Of a DNA stretch of 64,000 nucleotides, positions 43,930 through 53,965 are shown piece by piece (position 1 is the first letter of the stretch; each line of letters starts with the position of its first letter). Under the pieces are notes generated by a model. That model had not been told where the DNA came from, made no database searches, and saw only the letters and a list, made by a program, of their open reading frames with translations. The position numbers and the translations under genes were made by a program. The stretch lies in assembly GCA_964578835.1 (NCBI GenBank), contig CAZOEL010000003.1:1-64000 (forward strand), in the 5' to 3' direction. Source of the stretch: CAZOEL01 sp964578835 (GTDB taxonomy: Bacteria; Desulfobacterota; Syntrophobacteria; Syntrophobacterales; Syntrophobacteraceae).

Positions 43930-46089
43930 ATGAAAGCATGGCCGGGACAACCGTACCCTCTTGGAGCAACCTGGGACGGTTCAGGAGTGAATTTCGCTCT
44001 TTTTTCTGAAAACGCCACAGGAGTCGAGTTATGTCTGTTTGACGGTCCTGAGGGCGAGCACGAAACTCGCATCCCCATCACAGAACAGACCGATCAGGTC
44101 TGGCATATCTATTTGCCCGAAGCAAGGCCGGGTCAACAATACGGTTATAGAGTGCACGGACCCTACTCGCCTCAAGAAGGACTCCGCTTCAATCCGGCCA
44201 AGCTGCTCATCGATCCCTACGCCAAGGCTCTAAGCGGAATGATCAAATGGGATGACGCTCTTTTCGGATATACGATCGGAAGTCCCGACGACGACCTATC
44301 ACAAGACGACCGTGACAGCGCTCCATTCATTCCCAAAGGCGTTGTCGTCGATTCCGCTTTCACATGGGGAGACGACGCTCCAGTCAAGATTCCATGGGAT
44401 AGAACGATAATCTACGAAATGCACGTAAAAGGCTTCACCAAACTAAACCCGCTGGTTCCTGAGGAGCTTCGCGGCACATACTCGGGGCTCGCCAGTCCAG
44501 CGGTAGTCGATTATCTGCTCTCGTTGGGAGTAAGCGCCGTCGAGCTCATGCCCGTCCATCATTTTCTCCACGACAGGCATCTTGTAGACCGCGGGCTCTC
44601 CAACTACTGGGGTTACAACACCATAAGCTTCTTCGCCCCGCATGCGGATTACTTCAGCCGAAGAGACCCGGGCAGGCAGGTCGCCGAATTCAAAACTATG
44701 GTGAAGACTTTCCACAGAGAAGGAATCGAAGTCATTTTGGACGTTGTCTACAACCATACCGCAGAGGGCAACCACATGGGTCCCACCCTCAGCTTCCGTG
44801 GCATAGACAACGCTTCTTACTATAGGCTCGTGCATGAAGACAGGCGTTTCTATTTCGATTACACCGGCACGGGCAACACTCTCAACATGACCCACCCTCG
44901 CGCCCTTCAGCTCATTATGGATAGCCTTCGTTACTGGGTGAGCGAGATGCACGTGGACGGATTCCGCTTCGATCTGGCGGCGACGCTGGCAAGAGAGCTC
45001 CATGCGGTGGACAAGCTCGGCGCATTCTTCGACATCATCCACCAGGACCCCGTTCTGTCTCAGGTGAAGCTCATTGCTGAGCCATGGGATCTGGGCGAGG
45101 GGGGATACCAGGTCGGCAATTTCCCTGTTCTCTGGACTGAATGGAATGGAGAATATCGTGACGCCATTCGTCGTTACTGGAAGGGAGATGAAGGCCAGCT
45201 CGGCAGTGTGGCGTATCGTCTCACGGGAAGCAGCGATCTCTATGAACGCACTGGAAGGCGCCCCTATGCCAGCATCAATTTCGTAACCGTCCACGACGGC
45301 TTCTGTTTGCGCGATCTGGTGAGCTACAACGACAAGCACAATGAAGCCAACGGAGAGGATAACCGAGACGGCTCCGACAACAACATGAGCTGGAATTGCG
45401 GAATCGAAGGTCCCACGGAAGATCCAGAGGTCCTCGCCCTTCGTGAAAGACAGGAGCGTAATTTCCTCGCCACGCTATTCTTCTCCCAGGGCGTTCCCCT
45501 GCTCCTGGCCGGCGACGAGATGGGGCATACTAAACAGGGAAACAACAACACTTATTGCCAGGATAACGAGCTAACCTGGCTTGATTGGGAGTTGGACCCA
45601 TGGCGGCAGAATCTTCTCAATTATACCAAGCGTCTGATCAGTCTGCGGAAAGAGCATCCCGTATTCAGACGTCGCTCCTTCTTTCGAGGCCGTGCGATGC
45701 GCAACCCAAAGCTTCGAGATGTTCAATGGTTTCGTCCGGACGGCGAAGAGATGACTCAAGAGGACTGGAATAATCCTTTCAGCCGCTGCATCGGGATGCT
45801 TCTGGCCGGCGATGCGATTGATGAAGTGGATGAGCGCGGAAACCGCATTGTCGACGACATCATGTTTCTTGTGCTGAACGCCCATTGGGAGCCAATCCAG
45901 TTCACCATGCCACCGTTTCTCTTTCACGAGCAGTGGGACTTCTTCAAAGGAGTTTGGAAGCTTGTGCTGGACACCCGGTTCTCTACCGCTAGACACCGTC
46001 ATATCCATCTCGGGCATGGCGAGCCATACCAATTGTTGGATAGATCGGTCGCTCTTTTCAGCTATCAAGTGAACGAAGAAGAAGCTTAA
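43930..46089 (+). CDS. glgX: Glycogen debranching enzyme GlgX (GH13 isoamylase type)
   Basis: This 719-residue cytoplasmic enzyme hydrolyses alpha-1,6 branch points in glycogen or limit dextrins. The ATG of MKAWPGQPYPLGATWDGSG follows GGAGACATT. An N-terminal carbohydrate-binding module covers about 1-110. The GH13 barrel shows DVVYNHTAEGN, DGFRFDLAATL with the nucleophile Asp, AEPWDLG with the acid/base Glu, and FVTVHDGF. A C-terminal beta domain ends the protein. It sits 14 bases upstream of malQ, so the two are co-transcribed and together recycle branched glucan. Confidence 0.97.
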   Translation: MKAWPGQPYPLGATWDGSGVNFALFSENATGVELCLFDGPEGEHETRIPITEQTDQVWHIYLPEARPGQQYGYRVHGPYSPQEGLRFNPAKLLIDPYAKALSGMIKWDDALFGYTIGSPDDDLSQDDRDSAPFIPKGVVVDSAFTWGDDAPVKIPWDRTIIYEMHVKGFTKLNPLVPEELRGTYSGLASPAVVDYLLSLGVSAVELMPVHHFLHDRHLVDRGLSNYWGYNTISFFAPHADYFSRRDPGRQVAEFKTMVKTFHREGIEVILDVVYNHTAEGNHMGPTLSFRGIDNASYYRLVHEDRRFYFDYTGTGNTLNMTHPRALQLIMDSLRYWVSEMHVDGFRFDLAATLARELHAVDKLGAFFDIIHQDPVLSQVKLIAEPWDLGEGGYQVGNFPVLWTEWNGEYRDAIRRYWKGDEGQLGSVAYRLTGSSDLYERTGRRPYASINFVTVHDGFCLRDLVSYNDKHNEANGEDNRDGSDNNMSWNCGIEGPTEDPEVLALRERQERNFLATLFFSQGVPLLLAGDEMGHTKQGNNNTYCQDNELTWLDWELDPWRQNLLNYTKRLISLRKEHPVFRRRSFFRGRAMRNPKLRDVQWFRPDGEEMTQEDWNNPFSRCIGMLLAGDAIDEVDERGNRIVDDIMFLVLNAHWEPIQFTMPPFLFHEQWDFFKGVWKLVLDTRFSTARHRHIHLGHGEPYQLLDRSVALFSYQVNEEEA

Positions 46090-46103
46090 AGCACGAGGAC
46101 GCC

Positions 46104-48257
46104 ATGTTCAAGCTCAAGCAGCAAGCAGGCAAATCAACAAATCGTCAGAAGTCCGACCTGATGCGGTTGTCGCGTCTGTATGGACTTCAGACGTCCTATC
46201 GAGACGTTTCAGGCAAACGACGGGAGGCTTCGCCAGAGGCCCTGATATACTTGCTCCGTTCTTTTGGAGCGCCGGTTTCAAGCGCAGCCGATGCTTCAGA
46301 CGCCTTTAGGGAGAAGAAGACGGCTATATGGAGCCTTCCCATCGAGCCTGTCATCGTTGCATGGCAGGGTCGCGAGGCTGCCTTTAGCTTGCGATTGCCG
46401 GCCGATCAAGCTGGAAGACTTCTCTCTATCAACCTTCAACTCGAAGATGGAGAACAAAGGAGCCTCGACCTTCTACCTGAGAGCTCTCCTCTTCGTGAAA
46501 GCGCAGACGTCGAAGGCCGTACGTACTCCCTCTTCGAAATCAGCCTGCTCGGGCCGCTTCCTCCTGGCTATCATCGACTTTCATTGGAGACGCCGGCGGG
46601 AAAATATGAATCCATGATTGTCTCCGCGCCTGCGAAAGCCTATGCAGGGAGCGCCGAAAGCAAAAGCTGGGGAGTTTTTATCCCCTTGTATGCGCTCCAT
46701 TCGAAGAAGAGCTGGGGAGGCGGGGATTTCGGCGATTTTGAGAAGCTCCATGAATGGGTATCCGGCTTTGGGGGCCAGGCGCCGGCAACCCTGCCCTTCC
46801 TGGCGGCGTTTCTTGATGAGCCATGCGAGCCCAGCCCATATTCTCCTGCAAGCCGCCTCTTCTGGAATGAATTTTTCCTCGATTTGCATGCAATTGCCGA
46901 TCTGGACTTGTGCGATGAAGCGAGGAAAGTCATCTCGTCCATTGAATCGAAGGAATTGGATGCGCTGCAGGCTTTGCCGTTTGTCGACTACCGAAAACAG
47001 ATGGAGCTCAAAAGAAGAGTCATCGAGAGCCTGACGGAATGTTTTTTCAAAGGGACCGTATCCAACCCTTCATTCCGGCGTTTCATAGAATCACACTCAG
47101 AGGCCGAGAGGTATGCTCAATTCAGAGCCGCGGGAGAAAGGCTTGGACGCGCCTGGCCCGAGTGGCCCCGGTCGCTTCGCGACGGAGTCTTGAAGCCGGA
47201 TGATTATGACGAAAAAGCCTACCGTTATCACCTCTACGCCCAATGGCTGGCGCACGAGCAGATTCAGCGCCTGGCGGAAAAGACCGGGCGGGGCGGCTCC
47301 GGCTTATATCTGGACATGCCTCTCGGAACGCACCCTTACGCATACGACGTTTGGAGCCGAAGACCTCTGTTTCTCGAAAACACATCCGGCGGCGCGCCCC
47401 CGGACCTTCTCTTCACAAAAGGACAGAATTGGGGATTTCCACCCATGCATCCCGAACGCATTCGAAGGGACGGCTATCGATACGTGACCGATTTTCTCCG
47501 ACACATCATGAAGCTGGCGGGAACGCTGCGAATAGATCATGTGATGGGGCTTCATCGAATCTACTGCATTCCCCGAGAGCTCGACGCCTCCCAAGGCGTT
47601 TACGCGCGCTACCCATCCGAAGAGCTCTACGCCATATTGTCTCTTGAATCCCACAGATACAAGTGCATGCTCGTCGGGGAAAATCTCGGCACGGTCCCGG
47701 ACTATGTCAACGAAGCGCTCCGGCGGCACAACATACACCAGATGTATATCGCACAGTATGAACTGGAAGGCCGGCGCCCTGATCTTTTGCGGCCAGTCCC
47801 CGCCAACTGCGTTGCGAGTCTGAATACTCATGACATGCCGACTTTGGGGGGGTTCTGGCAAGGCAAAGATATTGAAGACCGCAAAGAAATCGGCCTGCTT
47901 GACGAAAAAGCGGCGCAGCGTGAGCACAAAGCCCGCCAAACCGTCAAGAAGAATCTGGGCAAGTTCTTGAAGCAAAAAGGCCATTTGAAGGGACCGGCCG
48001 GCGCGGATTCGGTCGCCAGAGCGGCGCTTGATTACTTAGGCTCCAGCAAAGCGCGAATTGTCTTTGTAAATCTCGAAGATCTCTGGCAGGAAGATCTTCC
48101 TCAAAACCTCCCCGGCACATCGGCGGAGCGCCCCAACTGGCGCCGCAAAGCGAAGTTTAGCCTGGAAGACATACAAAACATGCCGGAACTGGCGGATATC
48201 CTTCGGGAGGTAAATCAGGCAAGAAGAAGGAAGGCTAAAGTGAAACCGAATGGATGA
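46104..48257 (+). CDS. malQ: 4-alpha-glucanotransferase (amylomaltase)
   Basis: This 717-residue GH77 enzyme moves alpha-1,4-glucan segments between maltodextrins. It has a long N-terminal extension (about 200 residues), as in the enterobacterial type. The catalytic core includes LPFLAAFLDEPCEPSPYSP, LDMPLGTHPYAYDVW, LRIDHVMGLHR with the nucleophile Asp near 476, GENLGTVPDYV with the acid/base Glu, and NTHDMPTLGGFW. GAGGA precedes the ATG. It is paired with glgX for glycogen turnover. Confidence 0.96.
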   Translation: MFKLKQQAGKSTNRQKSDLMRLSRLYGLQTSYRDVSGKRREASPEALIYLLRSFGAPVSSAADASDAFREKKTAIWSLPIEPVIVAWQGREAAFSLRLPADQAGRLLSINLQLEDGEQRSLDLLPESSPLRESADVEGRTYSLFEISLLGPLPPGYHRLSLETPAGKYESMIVSAPAKAYAGSAESKSWGVFIPLYALHSKKSWGGGDFGDFEKLHEWVSGFGGQAPATLPFLAAFLDEPCEPSPYSPASRLFWNEFFLDLHAIADLDLCDEARKVISSIESKELDALQALPFVDYRKQMELKRRVIESLTECFFKGTVSNPSFRRFIESHSEAERYAQFRAAGERLGRAWPEWPRSLRDGVLKPDDYDEKAYRYHLYAQWLAHEQIQRLAEKTGRGGSGLYLDMPLGTHPYAYDVWSRRPLFLENTSGGAPPDLLFTKGQNWGFPPMHPERIRRDGYRYVTDFLRHIMKLAGTLRIDHVMGLHRIYCIPRELDASQGVYARYPSEELYAILSLESHRYKCMLVGENLGTVPDYVNEALRRHNIHQMYIAQYELEGRRPDLLRPVPANCVASLNTHDMPTLGGFWQGKDIEDRKEIGLLDEKAAQREHKARQTVKKNLGKFLKQKGHLKGPAGADSVARAALDYLGSSKARIVFVNLEDLWQEDLPQNLPGTSAERPNWRRKAKFSLEDIQNMPELADILREVNQARRRKAKVKPNG

Positions 48258-48332
48258 TAAATATCAAGCTGATATCCTCGAACCTTTATTTCAGTTGTGG
48301 CTAGCATGAAAACCCTTTATGCCCACTATGGC

Positions 48333-49115
48333 TCAAGGCAGCTCGAACGTCCTCGACACCTCATGCTGCATTCCCACCTCAAAGTGGACATCCCGCCAAA
48401 GCTCGTTCTGCCGCAGCTTTTCCAATTCTCTCAACACAACGCGCGGATGGTTGTTCGTTTCGCTCAAATGCGCCAGCACAACTGTTTTGAGGCGATCGTG
48501 GCGCACAGTCTCGAGAAGCTCCATGGCCTCCTCGTTTGAGAGATGCCCGTGTCTGCTTCGGATGCGCTGCTTTAAGGGCCACGGATAAGGACCGTCCATT
48601 AGAAGATTCACATCGTGATTGGATTCGACAATTAGACCGTCGCATCCCTGCAGCCTCGCCCTGACCAGCTGAGTAGCGACTCCCAGATCGGTGCAAACGC
48701 CGAGACTGACGCCGTTGTTTTCAATGATAAATCCGGATGATTCCCCAGCGTCGTGGGAAGTTGAAAAGGGATGGATCTCGAGATCTCCAACAGTAAAAGG
48801 ATTTCCGGGCTGGAAGATTTTGACCGCAGCCAGCGCCCCGGTTTTGACAGGCAGATTATCCAGGGTCCCCCGGCTCAAGTAGACGGGAAGATCGAAGCGA
48901 CGGCTCATTACACCCGAGCCGCGCACATGGTCCTGATGTTCATGACTGATGACGACCGCGCTCAACTGATTGCCGGCAACCGGCGTCTTCCCCAGTCTCC
49001 GGACCAGTTCCTTTGCGCTCAAACCGGCATCCAAGAGGATACTGGTCTTCGAGCTGCACACCAATATGGCGTTTCCTTTGGAGCCGCTTGCAAGCAGTTG
49101 AAATAAAAGAGGCAC
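48333..49115 (-). CDS. Beta-lactamase-fold metallohydrolase (YycJ/WalJ-like)
   Basis: This 260-residue protein starts at GTG (MPLLFQLLASGSKGNAILV). The SGSKGN start is typical of the YycJ/WalJ branch of MBL-fold hydrolases. The metal ligands are in VISHEHQDHVRG (near 57-68), STSHDAGESSG and the late VVLAHLSETNNHP. Members are thought to be 5'-3' exonucleases. It follows the M16 peptidase gene by about 15 bases on the same strand. Confidence 0.9.
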   Translation of the reverse strand: MPLLFQLLASGSKGNAILVCSSKTSILLDAGLSAKELVRRLGKTPVAGNQLSAVVISHEHQDHVRGSGVMSRRFDLPVYLSRGTLDNLPVKTGALAAVKIFQPGNPFTVGDLEIHPFSTSHDAGESSGFIIENNGVSLGVCTDLGVATQLVRARLQGCDGLIVESNHDVNLLMDGPYPWPLKQRIRSRHGHLSNEEAMELLETVRHDRLKTVVLAHLSETNNHPRVVLRELEKLRQNELWRDVHFEVGMQHEVSRTFELP

Positions 49116-49130
49116 TACGCCTTGCCCTCA

Positions 49131-50387
49131 TCACATGCCAATTAGCTTCGCAGCTTCATCACGTTCCATCTCAACCGGCCCGAAAAGCATCAGAGCAAGC
49201 CGATCCGGGGTAAAGGCCCGCCGAAACCAGCTTTGAATTTCCTGCACGGTCACGCGGTTTATCTTCTCTTCGCTTTCTTCAAAAGGCACATAACGACCGA
49301 AGAGAAATTCGTTCTTCGCCATTCGGTTCATTCGCGAGTCCGTGCTTTCCGCATTGATATACATGCTGCCCTTGAGCTGCTCTTTTGCGGAAGCAAGCTC
49401 AGCTTCTGAAATGGGCTGCTCTGCCAAAAGGGAAAGCTGTTCGTATATGACCTCCAGCGTTTCCTTTACATTCTCTGCGGTCACACCCGCGTAGATGCCG
49501 AGCAATCCGGTGTCTTCATGACTATTGGCGAAGGAATAGACCGAATAGGCCAGACCGCGCTTTTCCCGTATCTCCTGGAACAGCCTGCTGCTCATGCTGC
49601 TCCCAAGGATCGCGTTGAATAGATAGCAGGCGAAACGGCTTTCCTCGATCTGCGACGATCCATGCATCCCGAGGCAGAGATGAACCATCTCCAGGTCTTT
49701 TTTAATGACCTGCACCGCATGATTATTCTCAGGCGTTTTTCGACTCAGCGGATTTCTCGGCTGCTCCCATCGCTCCATCTGTTTGGCGACCAAATCGACA
49801 AACCTCTCGTGCTCGAGATTTCCGGTCGCCGAGATTACAACCCGCTCCGGGGCAAATCGTGAAACATAACGCAGCACATCATCTCGATTGAAGCTCGCCA
49901 CGGAATCCATGCTTCCATAGATAGGCAGCCCGAGTGAGCTCCCTTCCCAGAACATCTCCTGGAAGAGTATATGAACATATTCATCCGGAGTGTCCTCGAT
50001 CATTCTTATTTCCTGCAGAATGACCTGTTGCTCTTTTTCGACTTCCTCGGCGTCAAAAATCGAGTCGGTGAAAATATCCGTCAGTACGTCCACTACGAGA
50101 GGCAGATGCCTGTCCAAGACCTTGGCGTGAATACAGACATGCTCTTTGGACGTGAAGGCGTTTGCAAAGCCGCCCACAGAGTCCAGCTCTTTGGCTATAT
50201 CAAGGGCATTACGCCGGTTCGTTCCTTTAAAGAACATGTGCTCGATAAAGTGAGTCAGACCTCTCTCTTCCGCCTGCTCGTCGCGCGAGCCAACACTGAG
50301 CCATATTCCCGTCGATACGGAATGAACGTAAGGAATCTTTTCCGTTATCACCCGGATGCCATTGCTTAGGACCGTCTTATTGTGCAA
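49131..50387 (-). CDS. M16-family zinc peptidase (processing-peptidase type)
   Basis: This 418-residue protein has the inverted zinc motif HFIEHMFFKG (HxxEH near residue 47) with the distal Glu in EEVEKEQQVILQEI. It also has the C-terminal half of the M16B fold (RLFQEIREKRGLAYSVYSF). The start is TTG with GAGGGAGAAGC before it. M16B proteins near pnp are common in bacteria (for example YmxG of Bacillus). No signal peptide is visible, so it is likely cytoplasmic. It lies about 110 bases after pnp and 15 bases before the MBL gene. Confidence 0.93.
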   Translation of the reverse strand: MHNKTVLSNGIRVITEKIPYVHSVSTGIWLSVGSRDEQAEERGLTHFIEHMFFKGTNRRNALDIAKELDSVGGFANAFTSKEHVCIHAKVLDRHLPLVVDVLTDIFTDSIFDAEEVEKEQQVILQEIRMIEDTPDEYVHILFQEMFWEGSSLGLPIYGSMDSVASFNRDDVLRYVSRFAPERVVISATGNLEHERFVDLVAKQMERWEQPRNPLSRKTPENNHAVQVIKKDLEMVHLCLGMHGSSQIEESRFACYLFNAILGSSMSSRLFQEIREKRGLAYSVYSFANSHEDTGLLGIYAGVTAENVKETLEVIYEQLSLLAEQPISEAELASAKEQLKGSMYINAESTDSRMNRMAKNEFLFGRYVPFEESEEKINRVTVQEIQSWFRRAFTPDRLALMLFGPVEMERDEAAKLIGM

Positions 50388-50495
50388 GCTTCTCCCTCTC
50401 GAGAATTAAGGTTTGGGGGACCGGGAATGAAAGGGGTTTAGAGCGTCTCGACCAAACAGGTCTCCAGCATGCGCTCTCACCCCTCCGACCCCGAG

Positions 50496-52586
50496 CTATT
50501 CTGCAGGCTTTTCGAGAGCCGCCTTGCGGCTTAGCCGAATTCGCCCGTCTTTGTCGATTTCTATCAGTTTGACGAGCACCTCATCTCCTTCATTGATAAT
50601 GTCGGTCACCTTGCGCACGCGCTTGTGATCGAGCTGGGAGATGTGGATAAGGCCCTCGATGTTCGGCAGAATCTCCGCAAAAGCGCCAAAGTCTGTCACC
50701 CGAACAATACGAGACATGTAGAGCTGCCCGACCTCGGGCTCCTGGGTAATCTTCTTGATCCGGTCAATCGCCTTGTCGCAAGCTTCCTTGTCCGGACTCA
50801 TCACCACCACGCGACCCGTATCGTCGATATCGATCTTCGCGCCGCTTTCTGCCACGATGGAGCGTATGACCTTCCCTCCGGGGCCGATGACGTCACGGAT
50901 CTTATCCGGGTTTATCTGTATGCTGATTACCCGTGGGGCGTAGGCCGAAAGCTCAGTCCGGGGCTGGTCTATCGCCTCGCGCATCTTTCCGAGGATAAAA
51001 GCGCGACCTTCCTTAGCCTGCTCCAGAGCCCGCTGCAAGATACCACGGTCTATCCCGGAAATCTTGATATCCATCTGGAGGGCGGTAATGCCGTTCTGGT
51101 TTCCGGTGACCTTGAAGTCCATATCCCCGAGGTGGTCTTCATCGCCCAGGATATCGGAAAGAACGATGATCTCGTCTCCTTCCTTCACAAGACCCATGGC
51201 GATGCCGGCAACGCCGTCTTTTAAGGGAACGCCCGCATCCATGAGAGCGAGAGAAGATCCGCAGACAGTCGCCATGGAGCTCGATCCATTGGACTCGAGC
51301 ACTTCCGAGACGATTCTAATCGTGTACGGGAATTCGCCGTTTTTGGGAAGAACCGCTTTCACGGCGCGCTCCGCAAGCGCTCCATGCCCTATCTCGCGTC
51401 GTCCCGGTCCTCTCAAGGGCTTGACCTCTCCCACACTGAAAGGAGGGAAATTATAGTGAAGCATGAAGGCCTTGAAGGTCTCACCGGCCAGGGCTTCGAT
51501 CTTTTGCTCATCGGATGAAGAACCAAGCGTCACGACCGCCAGAACCTGAGTCTCCCCACGCGTGAATATGGCCGAGCCATGAGTTCTTGGAAGCATGCCG
51601 ATCTCGATGGAAATCGGGCGGACTTCATCGAACTTGCGACCGTCGATTCGGCGCTTCTCGTTTACCATCATGCGCCGAACGACATCTTTCTCAATCTCTT
51701 CGAGTACCCCTTCGATTTCCTTGCCTCGATCCGGGTATTGCTCGGAAAGCTGCTCCAAAACGCTTACTTTGAGCTCCTTTTTCCGATCCCTCCTGAGCAT
51801 CTTTTCGGGCGTGCGCATGACATCGTCCATGGCGGTCAAAGCCAGTCCGCGAACCGCTTCGGTCAAAGCGGCGTCAGGCGTCGCATCCGGCGGCGGCGCT
51901 TTGATGGTCCCGACCATTTTCTGCAGGGCGTCCTGAGCGTCAAGAATGGGAATGATCGCACGATGGGCGGCATCGATTGCTTCGACAACCACCTCTTCCG
52001 AGACAAAATCCGCGCCGCCTTCGACCATGACCACCGCTTCGCGACTGCCCGCCACCACCAAGTTGAGATCACTGTCGGCAAGCTGCTTTGAGCTCGGATT
52101 GATCAGAAATTCCCCGTTTACGCGCCCTACCCGCACCGCTGCAATCGGTCCCTGAAAGGGGATGGGGGAAATATGCAATGCGGCGGAGGCTCCAGTCATC
52201 GCCACCACGTCCGGCTCATTCTCCATGTCCACAGAGAGCACTGTCGCCATGACTTGCGTCTCGTTGGCGTACTTTTTGGGGAATAAAGGCCGGATAGGCC
52301 TGTCGATGAGTCGAGATGTCAAGGTTTCCTTTTCACTGGGACGGCCAACTTCCCGACGGAAAAAACCGCCGGGTATGCGGCCTGCCGCATAGCTCATCTC
52401 GAGGTAATCCACCATCAGGGGGACAAAGTCGATCCCTTCTCGCGTTCGATCCTCTTTAGTCGCGGCAACGAGCACAACGGTATCGCCATAGCGTACCGTG
52501 ACGGAGCCGCTCGCTTGTCGAGCCACGTGACCGCATTCTATCGTAAGTAGTCGTCCGCCTACCTCGACTTGTACTGAATGTTTCAT
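50496..52586 (-). CDS. pnp: Polyribonucleotide nucleotidyltransferase (PNPase)
   Basis: This 696-residue enzyme degrades RNA 3'-5' by phosphorolysis. Two RNase PH domains (about 1-230 and 310-550) flank a helical linker. A KH domain follows (INPDKIRDVIGPGGKVIRSI, near 565), then an S1 domain (EVGQLYMSRIVRVTDFGAFAEI, near 620). Family motifs FRREVGRPSEKE and GRREIGHGALAERAV are present. It starts MKHSVQVEVGGRLLTIECG. It follows rpsO, as in many bacteria. Confidence 0.98.
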   Translation of the reverse strand: MKHSVQVEVGGRLLTIECGHVARQASGSVTVRYGDTVVLVAATKEDRTREGIDFVPLMVDYLEMSYAAGRIPGGFFRREVGRPSEKETLTSRLIDRPIRPLFPKKYANETQVMATVLSVDMENEPDVVAMTGASAALHISPIPFQGPIAAVRVGRVNGEFLINPSSKQLADSDLNLVVAGSREAVVMVEGGADFVSEEVVVEAIDAAHRAIIPILDAQDALQKMVGTIKAPPPDATPDAALTEAVRGLALTAMDDVMRTPEKMLRRDRKKELKVSVLEQLSEQYPDRGKEIEGVLEEIEKDVVRRMMVNEKRRIDGRKFDEVRPISIEIGMLPRTHGSAIFTRGETQVLAVVTLGSSSDEQKIEALAGETFKAFMLHYNFPPFSVGEVKPLRGPGRREIGHGALAERAVKAVLPKNGEFPYTIRIVSEVLESNGSSSMATVCGSSLALMDAGVPLKDGVAGIAMGLVKEGDEIIVLSDILGDEDHLGDMDFKVTGNQNGITALQMDIKISGIDRGILQRALEQAKEGRAFILGKMREAIDQPRTELSAYAPRVISIQINPDKIRDVIGPGGKVIRSIVAESGAKIDIDDTGRVVVMSPDKEACDKAIDRIKKITQEPEVGQLYMSRIVRVTDFGAFAEILPNIEGLIHISQLDHKRVRKVTDIINEGDEVLVKLIEIDKDGRIRLSRKAALEKPAE

Positions 52587-52667
52587 AGATTATTCCATCC
52601 TTAGTAGTGCGTATCGCCGCTGTCACAGAAAACCCGCCTTCCGGAACAAGGACAGTCGGACTGTGTA

Positions 52668-52937
52668 TTAACGGCGTAATCCAAGTCGCTCGATCACAGT
52701 ATTGTAGCGATCCACGCTCTTCTTCTTCAGATAATTGAGCAAATGTCTTCTCTGTCCGACCAGTTTGAGGAGTCCCCTCCGAGAATGATGGTCTTTCTGG
52801 TGGAACTTGAAGTGCTGCGTCAGGTAAGTGATTCTCTCGCTTAGAAGCGCAATCTGTACCTCCGGTGAGCCTGTATCGCCGGGGTGCAATTTGAAGTCTT
52901 CTATAATTTCCTTTTTTTTCTCAGGTGTCATTACCAC
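52668..52937 (-). CDS. rpsO: 30S ribosomal protein S15
   Basis: This 89-residue protein is full length, with the classic signatures DTGSPEVQIALLSERITYL and HSRRGLLKLVGQRRHLLNYL. The start is MVMTPEKKKEI. It precedes pnp, with a short spacer of about 80 bases. Confidence 0.98.
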   Translation of the reverse strand: MVMTPEKKKEIIEDFKLHPGDTGSPEVQIALLSERITYLTQHFKFHQKDHHSRRGLLKLVGQRRHLLNYLKKKSVDRYNTVIERLGLRR

Positions 52938-52992
52938 GGTGTATCCTCCTTAATTTTAGAATAAATTACAGGCACTTCTTCCCACAGGGAAT

Positions 52993-53964
52993 TTATTGGC
53001 TTCCAAATACCATCAGCCTGCGCGCCTTCTGATCGCCGCAGTGAGGCCGCCACAAAGCGACAAGCTGATTTGCGCTGTCGACGATCCTCACGGGACCGCA
53101 ATCTTCAGGAAAGAGCTTCCGATGCTGCTTTTCCCAGGACGTATCGAGGTGACCGTCTCGCAATCGATTCAAAATTTCCACATCTTCAAGCATGGCTCGA
53201 GGCAAATGAGAAAGCGCGACGCTCATTGGCGTCAGTCTTTCCCGCCAGGATTGTGGAGCATCACAAAGATCATCCAGAGTCGCCGCCCGATCGATATCAA
53301 AGGGACCACTCGCAAGGCGCCTGAGCTCAGTCACATGAGCCCCGCACCCGAGCAGAGCGCCAATATCCGCCGCAAGCTGCCGAATATAAGTGCCCTTTGA
53401 GCAATGCGCCTCCAGCACTGCGCACGGCCAGTCGTAATCTAGCAGATCAAGGCTGAAGATGCCGACTTCCCTTTGCGGACGATCGAATTCGACCCCTTTG
53501 CGCGTGAGCTTATAAAGACGCTGTCCCCCTATCTTCACGGCGGCGTAATCGGGAACCTGCTGGAGATAGGTTCCTCGAAACCGCTCCAGCGCTCTCTCGA
53601 ATTCCTCCCTGGCTTTGGGCGGACCTTCGTGGGTGCGAGTGACGCTACCGGTTCTATCCAGAGTATCGGTTTCCACTCCCAAGCAGACGCTGAATCTGTA
53701 GGTCTTGCTCTGATTGATGAGATAGTCTGCGATGCGAGTGGCCTGGTTGACGCAAATCAACAGCACGCCTGTTGCAAATGGATCGAGGGTCCCACAGTGG
53801 CCCGCCTTTTTCAATCGGAGCGATTTTTTGAGCTTTGCGACTACCGAAAAAGAGCTCATGTCGACAGGCTTGTCCACAATGAGGATCCCGCTTTCATGCG
53901 CTGCTGAGCGCGCCTCGGCCAAAGGCTCGAGCATGTTCTCAGATCTGAGTAGGAATGGAGTCAT
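52993..53964 (-). CDS. truB: tRNA pseudouridine-55 synthase
   Basis: This 323-residue enzyme has the family core GILIVDKPVDMSSF, KAGHCGTLDPFATGVLLI with the catalytic Asp, and SKGTYIRQLAADIGALLGCGAHV. A C-terminal PUA-like extension follows. The start is set at the ATG one base after the nrnA stop (TGATATG), which suggests translational coupling; a later Met (MLEPLAEARS) is possible. Longer frames that run into nrnA are not needed. Confidence 0.95.
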   Translation of the reverse strand: MTPFLLRSENMLEPLAEARSAAHESGILIVDKPVDMSSFSVVAKLKKSLRLKKAGHCGTLDPFATGVLLICVNQATRIADYLINQSKTYRFSVCLGVETDTLDRTGSVTRTHEGPPKAREEFERALERFRGTYLQQVPDYAAVKIGGQRLYKLTRKGVEFDRPQREVGIFSLDLLDYDWPCAVLEAHCSKGTYIRQLAADIGALLGCGAHVTELRRLASGPFDIDRAATLDDLCDAPQSWRERLTPMSVALSHLPRAMLEDVEILNRLRDGHLDTSWEKQHRKLFPEDCGPVRIVDSANQLVALWRPHCGDQKARRLMVFGSQ

Positions 53965-53965
53965 A